A stretch of 64,000 bases of DNA from Whalleya microplaca (taxonomy: Eukaryota > Ascomycota > Sordariomycetes > Xylariales > Xylariaceae), in assembly GCA_022497155.1 (NCBI GenBank), contig MU385789.1, positions 1-64,000 on the forward strand. The letters run 5' to 3'. Made by a program: the position numbers and the translations under genes. Position 1 is the first letter of the stretch. Every line of letters starts with the position of its first letter. The notes below the pieces were generated by a model, which was not told the origin of the DNA, searched no databases, and was given only the letters and a program-made list of their open reading frames with translations. This document shows positions 24,008 through 32,306 of the stretch, in pieces.

Positions 24008-25229
24008 ATGGCCGTTATCGATTTGACAAATCCAGAAGATACCAATAGAGTTGTTAATGAATTGAAAAAGCACTTTGCATATCATTCAATATGGGAGTAC
24101 GAGGACTTCCTTGGTGACGGAGAGTACGCCGTAGCAGTGCTTGTGAGGAAGAGAAGTCGCACCACAAATGATCACAGGATGGTTCTTAAGAAAGCTAAGG
24201 GGAGAGACAGTGAAAATCAATTGAAGAATGAGATTAGTTGGTTGAAGGTAGGAAGCGCCCGAGCTTAATAGCGACTTCTTGTCATGCTAATAATACCAGT
24301 AGAGGTTGCGTGGTGCAGAACATATTGTTCGCATGCTTGCTGCACACGATGGCACTATGTCGACTTCGGCTGGGAGTGTGTCTGGATCTGCTTTACAGGG
24401 ACTGACAAATCCGATTATGGCGATGCAGTATCTCGAGAATGGGAGTTTCTCAAGGCTGATGGAGAGGCTTAGGCAAAAGAATATGCATCTTCCAAACCGC
24501 ATTCTGTGGTCTTTTTTCCTTTGTCGTAAGTTGGACACCATGCTCCATACCACTCATTCATCCTAACTCCGAAAGTGGTGAGAGCGTGTGTAGGGCTAGC
24601 TTATCCACCAGACGGTAGAGAAGAGGATTCACCTGAACTGGAAGCTATTCCAACCGACGGGAGACTACCAACGGACTTATACCATGGGGATCTGCATGCT
24701 GGTAACATTATGATTGGAGACATAGACCCAAAAAGTGCAGAACACTACCTTGCGCCTGTAGTGGAGTTTATCGACTTTGGAGAGGCAGCAGAAAATAGTG
24801 AATATGGGGTTACAGAAAATTTATACAAGATTTCACTAGTAATCGACCTAGGTCTTCCATCGAAGAAGGTATACTGACTGAGTACAGAGGATGCTCGGCC
24901 TCATAGCCAGGGGAGAGATAAGACTTCGCCGCGCTGAGTCGGAGTATAACGGGATCCGAACCTTGGCGACCGAGATCTTGCCGGGAGGCAATGGCGCAAG
25001 GTACCCGAGATTGGACCCCGACCTACGGGATCTCCTTGCTAGGTGCGTGTCTACGCAGAGGAAACACCGGCCAGGCTTGCAGGAAATGCTAGAGATAACT
25101 CGAAACGCTGTCGAAACTAAGGATGCGTCGTCTTTTAAGCCAAATCAGGCCTATGAATCTGACGAAGCGATCAGTATTATATTACGGACACTAATATTCG
25201 ATGGGGATACAGCACCTTTCAGATTGTGA
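24008..25229 (+). CDS. protein-kinase-fold protein, 355 aa
   Basis: Four exons (24008-24247, 24303-24525, 24576-24838, 24888-25229) with introns of 55, 50 and 49 bp, all GT-AG with CTAAT/CTAAC/CTGAC branch sites, give one continuous frame. The N-lobe has a glycine loop LGDGEYAVAVLV (35-46) and a Lys in VLKK (59-62) that would bind ATP. The catalytic loop reads HGDLHAGN (191-198, Asp193) and the metal-binding motif reads IDFG (Asp221). HGDLHAGN resembles APH/choline-kinase-like and atypical fungal kinases more than the HRD loop of classical Ser/Thr kinases. There is no APE motif that I can place. The C-terminus has RCVSTQRKHRP, like the kinase subdomain XI arginine. The substrate is unknown. 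No signal peptide or membrane segment is present. It lies alone between repeat-bearing spacers. Confidence 0.85.
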
Positions 25230-25759
25230 GTCGGGGGAGATATATCTAGCTTCTTAATGGACTGAAGTATGGCTCTCGCCGTCATTGGGATGTCTCATTG
25301 CCGAGTTTGAACCTAGCGTAGGGATATCCTTTTGGAAATGCCAGGCCGAGAATGCCCTGGATATCAGCTCTAGAGAGTTATCAGAGAGCACAACACGTAT
25401 ATATTTCATGACAATATATCCTTCATATCAGCAATCATCTTTAGAAGCTTGAGTATTAGTGAAATTTCGAGAAATTCTCAAACCTCATTTCTTCCAATAA
25501 TAATACCTGGGTATCTTTGTAAGTCCTCTATAACATAGTTAAACCGGATATATATATATATATATAATTACAGATTTCAAGCCTCATAGTGTTAGGATTA
25601 CATGCGGTTTCCGTCTCATATTTCTTTAGGGAGGCCCTTGTCTCTCAATAGCCAGACTGCTAGATCCGCTACATTAATATCAACCTCTGTTAGGAATCGA
25701 CTGATCTGTATACCGTTTACATAGATCAGATAGCTTACAGCAATATTGTACATCTATTA

Positions 25760-25802
25760 CAGTTATTATATGTGTAATTGTCATTTGGGCGCTGGCGTGA
25801 TC
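25760..25802 (+). repeat. 43-bp dispersed repeat, copy 3
   Basis: CAGTTATTATATGTG, then AATTGTCATTTGGGCGCTGG and CGTGATC. It is a diverged match to 8649 and 9511. Confidence 0.5.
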
Positions 25803-25982
25803 GAAACTAGTCAATTAGTTGTTGCAACTGTCTAGATAATCTTCTCTTAATACGTGAGGTAATCCTACTTAAATACAGAGCTTCCGAATCACTACTTTCC
25901 CGATCTCCATGCTAACAGGGATAATCAATAACTACCCCTATCGTGACAATATCTATATCGCTTCTTATTTTTAGACTCATAT

Positions 25983-26114
25983 TGTTGAAATAGACGCAGG
26001 TGATAAGTAGTATAGTAGTTATTATTAGAGAAGTATCATTACTAGAGTCAGAGGAGGCAGAGCCTCCCATATATATAAGCCACAGCTTGTAGGGCGTCCA
26101 GCCACCTGAATTAT
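25983..26114 (+). mobile_element. LTR-like repeat fragment, copy B
   Basis: It starts TGTTGAAATAGACGCAGG and continues through TAGTAGTTATTATTAG, AGAGTCAGAGGAGG and AGCCACAGCTTGT to CCACCTGAATTAT, matching copy A (minus strand, 9028-9169) and copy C (41213). No second LTR or target duplication is seen. Confidence 0.65.
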
Positions 26115-26694
26115 ACCCCTGTAATCCGTCACATATTGTGCCAATTTAGGTATATGTATAATGCTTTATACATCTAAAGCTATTGGCCAATTTGGAAATC
26201 CATATTGACTACGATAACTAGTATTATGATACAGTAATATCCGTAGATCCTTTGGGGTTCTCTTGGATTCAGCACTTCCCTAATTTTTGAGAAGGTGGTT
26301 TCTGAATTTCACAACTGGAAATTTTCTGTCAATAGTGTGTCACACCCCTCTCGTTATTTGCGGACTGGAATTTACAACTGTTCATATATACACAGCAGCT
26401 AAGAGGTTATTGAAGTGTAGCAGTTACAAGCCGTAACCTGTCTTGATCTTTTTCCTCGATAGACTTTATCAATTCCCACAACTTTGTTTAGATCCATGCC
26501 ATTAACACACTTGTACAGCTGAAATTTATTGCCACGGCCTATGCACAGGGCCTATGTAAGCGATTTGAGGGTATCTTCAAGCTCGACGGAATTGTCACAC
26601 AGACAGCATTTCCATTAAATCAATTTATGAATTTACTTGACTTGAATTAACGAAAACGCTGCTTCTACCTGTGACAGTGACATAGATGGTAGAA

Positions 26695-26962
26695 CGGGAC
26701 GGTTATAATGACTGTGTAAGCCGTTAAAGTGACTGTGTTCTAACCTATTTCGGTTAAATAGTTGAGGTACGTACCCCGGAGTACATTTTATTAAGAAACG
26801 GTGGTTGAGAAAAATTACAGGTTTGGGTGGGGTGAGGTTATTAGAAAAGGTACATCTATTTCTCAGTAAGATGTACTGTAGAGTACGTACCTGACCTATC
26901 TAACTACATTGGGTTAGAGCACACTCACTTTAACGGCTTACACAGTCATTATAACCGTCCCG
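26695..26962. mobile_element. MULE-type MITE, 268 bp, 9-bp target duplication
   Basis: The element starts CGGGACGGTTATAATGACTG and ends with its exact reverse complement. The terminal inverted repeats run about 52 bp, with two mismatches. It is flanked on both sides by ATGGTAGAA (26686-26694 and 26963-26971), a perfect 9-bp target-site duplication. A 9-bp duplication with long TIRs is the hallmark of Mutator-like elements. The interior (about 160 bp) has no coding capacity, so it is a non-autonomous miniature element needing a transposase from elsewhere. The clean duplication suggests a fairly recent insertion. Confidence 0.92.
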
Positions 26963-27680
26963 ATGGTAGAAAGCATTGAGGTATTTCGTGAAGGTTGCAT
27001 AGCACGTTCAGTATGAGATACCTATACATTGAGATGGAGTTGAAAAGAAAAAAAGGGCGGGAGAGGCGGTTTGAAAGTTTGAAAGTATATGCAGCTGGCA
27101 TTATCTGTAATCACCACCATCACCTCGTCCACTGTTATGAAGCCGGTCGCTATGCTAGAAGAGTAACGGTTGTATGTGGCTGATGAAAAGGTACCGTGGC
27201 GCAGGTATATCCACTATCAAGTGAAATGAAATACAGTTTACAGACTTTACTAATCGTTTCACACAATTCCATATTATGATTCTGGCATGCAAAAATTACA
27301 TTGGAACAGTAGACTAAAAATTCTTGGAATTCAAGGGACTTTTCTTGGCCGAGTCTGGCTGGGATTGCAATGGCTAGGTAGTGAGGTAGCTGAGTTGCCC
27401 CTGATAAATTTGTGGTATCATCGACGCTCGAATGACGTGCTCGGTGAATGGCGCAACTTCATTCACCGCGGCACCTTGCGGGTCGGTATCACCATTGTGG
27501 TCCATTGAGGGAACTACATATAGTTGGGGTTTGATGTAGCATATTTTCTGGATCACTTTCGCTTTAAACGTACCAATCAACCAATATTGCAGACACTGAA
27601 AGGACTCCTATGAGATCGGTCCACCTTGCATCTTTGGTAATTCTCTTATCATTCGTGAGGCGTTCAATGCCATCTTGATC

Positions 27681-29231
27681 ATGACCAGTATACTCGAAAA
27701 TGAGAAAGGTGACTTGACGACTTCGCCAGTCAAAGAGTCAACTTCAACTCCGGTCGATTTTCATCAACCTGAAAAAGTTGGTGCCGATGCCGCACTTCAA
27801 CTTCTCCAGGAAACAGGTGGTTTACGTCAGTCCCTGGACCCTGAACGTAGCCGAAGGCTCTTGCGGCGTATTGATATTCATATAATGCCGCTGATTTGTA
27901 TTGTATACTTTCTCCAGTATATCGACAAGACAGCGATCTCGTATGCCAGTGTGACTGGCATCACCGAGTCCATAGGACTTGTGGGTAATCAGTTCAACTG
28001 GGTTGCATCGATTTTCTTCTTTGGACAATTGGCATTCGAGTTCCCAACAATCCGTCTGATCCAGCTGTTCCCACTCGCTAAATACGCCTCGGTCAACATT
28101 ATCCTCTGGGGAGCTACGCTGGCTTGTCTTGCAGCCTGCAGGAACTATGCTGGATTGCTAGTTTGTCGCTTCTTTCTTGGGGTCCTAGAGGCAGCGATCG
28201 TGCCCGCGTGGGTCCTGTTCACTTCCCAATGGTACACGAAAGAGGAACAGGCATTTCGCGTAGGCATATGGTTTTCTACCTGCGGAATGGCCCAAATGTT
28301 TGGAGGCTTTTTCGCCTATGGTGTAGCGATACATGTGGGCAAAGATCCGAATGCTGCCTTGAAAGGCTGGCAGGTCATTTTCCTATTCCTGGGTCTATTT
28401 ACAGCACTGATTGGAATTGCATTCTGGTTTGTCATGCCAGATTCTGTAGCCGTAGCAGGATTCCTTGATAAAGAACAAAAGGGGCTTCACCTTGAACGAA
28501 TCAGACACAATGAGCAGGGTATTGGGTCACAGGCGTTCAAATGGGCCCAAGTGAAGGAAGCACTTTGCGACACTATGACCTGGCTTTACGCATTCTGGAT
28601 TTTTGCAGCCAATATTCCCAATTCCATTGCGACAAGCTTTGGTAATATTCTGGTAAAGGGTATGGGATACTCAAATGAGGAGTCCTTACTTTTGGTGACA
28701 CCTCTTGGTGCTTGGGAGATTGTGGCTCTGATTGGGCTGACATACGGGGCGATGAAAACCCACCAACGACTATACTTCTGTATCGCCGGCCATATTCCAG
28801 CTATAGTCGGAGCGATTCTCATGGCGACAACTGAGAGAGTACCTGCACTTATTGGCTACTACACGTCTGGAGGCATACCAATTGGTTGGACGACGATTCT
28901 TGGACTTCAGAGCTCCAATGTGGCAGGATCTACGAAAAAGATCACAGTGGCTTGTATAGGGACGATAGCCTACACTATCGGCAATATCATATCTCCACAA
29001 ACCTTCCAGGCTCGGGATGCACCTCGATACCTTCCAGCCAAGATCTCGATTTGTATCATATACGTCCTTATTACTATTGACCTTATCGTGATGCGGTGGG
29101 TGCTTGACAGGAGGAACAGACAACGGGAAGAAGAGAAGGCTGCACTTGGCCATAATTACAAACCAGAGGAAAATCATGAGTTTTTGGATCTAACAGATCT
29201 GCAAAACAGAGAGTTCCGGTACGAGCTCTGA
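27681..29231 (+). CDS. MFS transporter, allantoate permease (Dal5/ACS) family
   Basis: An intronless 516-aa frame. The ATG at 27681 is chosen; codons upstream are not ATG. After a polar N-terminus of about 70 residues there are about twelve hydrophobic segments. The first contains MPLICIVYFLQYIDKTAISYASV, the typical TM1 of the anion:cation symporter family (D-K-x-x-x-x-x-A). WVASIFFFGQLAFEFP and CRFFLGVLEAAIVPAWVL are the family's TM2 and TM4-5 signatures. A long cytoplasmic loop with a charged segment follows TM6 (DKEQKGLHLERIRHNEQG). The family imports allantoate, ureidosuccinate, nicotinate, vitamins or other carboxylates by proton symport at the plasma membrane; the substrate is not predictable here. 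The C-terminus is hydrophilic. The MITE inserted about 0.7 kb upstream of the start. Confidence 0.92.
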   Translation: MTSILENEKGDLTTSPVKESTSTPVDFHQPEKVGADAALQLLQETGGLRQSLDPERSRRLLRRIDIHIMPLICIVYFLQYIDKTAISYASVTGITESIGLVGNQFNWVASIFFFGQLAFEFPTIRLIQLFPLAKYASVNIILWGATLACLAACRNYAGLLVCRFFLGVLEAAIVPAWVLFTSQWYTKEEQAFRVGIWFSTCGMAQMFGGFFAYGVAIHVGKDPNAALKGWQVIFLFLGLFTALIGIAFWFVMPDSVAVAGFLDKEQKGLHLERIRHNEQGIGSQAFKWAQVKEALCDTMTWLYAFWIFAANIPNSIATSFGNILVKGMGYSNEESLLLVTPLGAWEIVALIGLTYGAMKTHQRLYFCIAGHIPAIVGAILMATTERVPALIGYYTSGGIPIGWTTILGLQSSNVAGSTKKITVACIGTIAYTIGNIISPQTFQARDAPRYLPAKISICIIYVLITIDLIVMRWVLDRRNRQREEEKAALGHNYKPEENHEFLDLTDLQNREFRYEL

Positions 29232-31185
29232 ATCAACTGACGCCTGCCTAGGTTACAAAAGGGAGGGGTAGATAATCTTGTGATCAATACGTTAATCGTA
29301 TTTGTTAGGAGGCCGAAGAAACATTTTCTCGCGATCAACTAGATCCATTGATGAAATATTTCAATATTTATATCATTTATATGTATATTAGATATTGAAG
29401 TTTAAGAATCCCTAGAGCTTATACTTGTTGGTGAGAACCCGGTTCCTTGTGACGATAGGCTGCGTAGAGATATCTAGGGTTAACAGTGAGAATAGCCATT
29501 TCGAAGCAGAGGAGCTTATATTACTCAATTTTGATGCACCCTGAACACAGGTTCTTGACCGCATGCAATATTCGAAGGTCGCATATAGTCGGTTCAAGTG
29601 GAGCTAGACCGACAATTGAACATCCTTCCTAGGTATGCTTTTTTGCAATTGGAGTGCTAACAAACGTATTGATCTTAATGGATCTATCGTCTTATTCGGT
29701 TCATTTATAAATAATAGATACTGTGTAGAATTAATAAATTGCCAATTGTGCTGGAGTCCGCTGATATACTTGTATTTATTGATAAAATACCTATGGGGCT
29801 ACAAGGCTGACGCGGGCCAATATTTGGCAGCTGCCTATGTATATAGTGATATAAAGGTGATTCCACACTCCCATAGCTTCACTCTGGACTAATCAATCCA
29901 CTATGATTCTCATTACTCTGTCTTATACAGAGACTTTGGGCGTTGAAATCAGCTTTAGCGAGTTGGTGGATGGATATATGATATAATGAAATGGTAGTTG
30001 CAAGAGAGAAGTTCTACGTGCAAGACTTCTACCCCCCAACATGAAGAATTTCGAAAATATTCCCACTATCATGGGGATGATGTTCAGTTAGTGGGAAAGA
30101 AAGAATTATAGAGGCCCTTAAATGCAACACCAAAATAGCGGGAGTCTTCTAGAGTTGTTCACTATGAATTAAAGAGCCTTACGAGGTGAAAAGCTTACAA
30201 GAACGCCGATGCCGTAGTGTAGGGCCTCAGGAATAAGAAGAGCCCAATGGGGCTTATTGATGGAATAATTAGGCTATCGTGCGCAGTGTAGAAAGCTCGA
30301 TACCTAATTTCAAGGCTCGGAATCACAGTAATCTTCGGTGTTGGTCCGTGTATGAGCCCTTGTGACAGTGATTATCATAGGGATGAAGCATCTGGGGGAT
30401 ATGTAAAATAGCGGAGTGTTAGTTCCTGCACTTTACAGTTCCGTATTATTCTCAAGTCTTAACGGGACGATCTAATCCTGGGTCCCTGGGTTAGGTGCTT
30501 TATCAGCCTGAATATGTTGGCTGTTGAGTGCGTCGCAAGCATCACACATGTCTCCATAATTGTTGGTCACATTGCATCAAGTGTTGGTTAAAACCTATAA
30601 TTGCTACCTGATCAAAGATATCCGACTATTATGCACTCATCTAGATCGATATCTAATTACACATCCCTATTCCGTCTTCTTGCCTTGACTAATGATCCTA
30701 CTTTATGCTCTCTGGACTCTTGGAAGTTTCTGACGTCTACTGTGACGAGGGCTGTAATTTAGGGCTTGGAAATATATTAATTTAGCAATAATTCTCTAGG
30801 CCCTCTGAGGGTGCTTATAGTTTTAAGTTTCAATCTGAGTCTGAGGTTCGGCGACAGGTCTTTTATAAACCTGCTACCGCAGTACGTATTCCTGGTACGT
30901 ATTTAGTCTATTGCTGACGTAACCGCCGTCTAATAATTATATCTTTTATTAGGCAGTTATATATTCCAATAGTATCGAATAATATCTAATAGTACCTAAT
31001 ATATATATTCGTGCAGCATTCCTGCATCTCGTATAACTTCTAACAGGTCTTGGCTCCAATAGCCGTGTGACATCTACGTAAGATTCCCCTACCTCGCTTC
31101 TAGTCAGATATTGGCTTTGGGCCTTCCTTCTTCTAAATCTTGGATATCAATGTGAGGCAAGCTGGAAATTCCATGCTTTGCAGAC
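29232..31185. other. intergenic containing a solo LTR
   Basis: 1.95 kb without a supported gene; the solo LTR occupies 30741-31072. The remaining sequence is unique-looking and AT-leaning. Confidence 0.55.
30741..31072. mobile_element. solo LTR, 332 bp, target duplication TCTAC
   Basis: It begins TGTGACGAGGGCTGTAATTT and ends GCCGTGTGACA, with TCTAC immediately on both sides (30736-30740 and 31073-31077). TG...CA ends with a 5-bp duplication identify a solo LTR left by LTR-LTR recombination. The strand of the lost element is unknown. It ends 113 bases before the ATG of the truncated GMC gene. It is less RIP-mutated than the copy at 22009. Confidence 0.92.
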
Positions 31186-31452
31186 ATGGTATCTCAGAGC
31201 TTTGATTTCATTATAGTCGGCGGGGGTACAGCGGGCATAGTTCTAGCCTTACATTTATCTGAGAATCCAAACCTTCAGGTGCTTTTAATAGAAGCGGGAG
31301 ACGACCTGACAATGGATTCCCGAGTTATCATTCCATCACTGTCCTCTACCCTCCATGACACTGATGCTGATTGGAGTTTAAAGACAATACCTCAGGTTGG
31401 TCTCAAGTCTTTTATGTACCTCAATGAGAACCTTTGGAGGCTAACATATTGA
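31186..31452 (+). pseudogene. 5' fragment of a GMC oxidoreductase
   Basis: The frame encodes the FAD-binding start of a glucose-methanol-choline oxidoreductase: FDFIIVGGGTAGIVLALHLSE (dinucleotide-binding GxGxxG-type loop at about residues 9-17), then VLLIEAGDD and WSLKTIPQ. A full enzyme has about 550-650 aa, but only about 70 family residues are present. The next expected block (the GGSSALN signature) is absent from all frames downstream to 32300. A possible intron donor follows IPQ, but no acceptor exon was found. It is therefore a truncated relic. The promoter region was interrupted by the solo LTR, though that need not be the cause of truncation. Confidence 0.8.
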
Positions 31453-32306
31453 TCTGTCATGATAGGAGTCACTCGGGGGTCGTTAAATTTGTCTTTAAAA
31501 TGTATTTAGTCTGATAGCTCGTATCTTAGATCTGTTTTTTTATTAATCTTGTGGTATATACAACTGCAGATTTATTTAATTTAGCTAGCTGGCTAGGTAT
31601 TTTTTATATTTATGCCTTTTATAACTATTCAGCTACTGGCTCCCCCAAACCCCTATTCTAGTTGACCTATTGACTAGCTTCGGTTCAGTTGGCTCCCCCC
31701 AGCTAATCTTAAAAAGAACGAGTGATCAGACACGCTCGTCGTATATATTCGATACTAATTAAGGTAAATAACACTATATATAGGCCGGCACTGATGGAGT
31801 AACCTAATAAGCTCTTACGTATGTACGGCACATTACGTCTGAAAACTGTGATCTAACCTAGCCCAGTAGCTTGGTGCTTGGCTGCTTGAACCTTATTACA
31901 TACTGCGTACTTGATACTTATTAATATAACGTTAACGTATCCCCAGCTACAGTGAGTAATAAAGCGAGTTAGGTTCGATTCCTGACAGCGATAAGTTATA
32001 TGGTTATTCGCTTTGTTAGCTCATCTTCCCCCGCCAACCCCGCGTTGTTCAATTTAGATCGGCATCTTGTATCGTAGATCTCCACTTACTAGATCCCCCG
32101 CAAAACGTGGTTTAAGTGACGAATGTAGCTTAGCTCTATCGGTGTATCAAATTTGAAGAGCCCCTGGCCCGGCAGGCCCGGCCAATATTACAAAACCAAA
32201 CCATCAACAAAACATCAGGTTTACTGATAGACTGTCGCTACGACAGTATCCTATCATGTATTCGGGGGGCCTAATTTCACTTATTATCCTAGTGTAAATG
32301 TAGGTG
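31453..32306. other. intergenic, repeat-like copy near 31968
   Basis: No gene is seen. About 31968-32015 resembles the inverted-repeat arms at 16692-16857. The last 150 bases are the GH92 promoter. Confidence 0.45.

Larger units (their letters stand above)
25230..27680. other. intergenic with transposon remnants
   Basis: 2.45 kb with no supported gene. It holds a TA microsatellite near 25550, the third 43-bp repeat copy (25760), an LTR-like fragment (25983) and the MULE-type MITE (26695-26962). The final part is the transporter promoter. Confidence 0.55.

Noticed and set aside
12060..31452. secondary-metabolite gene cluster
   Set aside because: The epimerase, PLP enzyme, transporter and GMC fragment are far apart, with no PKS, NRPS, terpene synthase or pathway regulator in the window.
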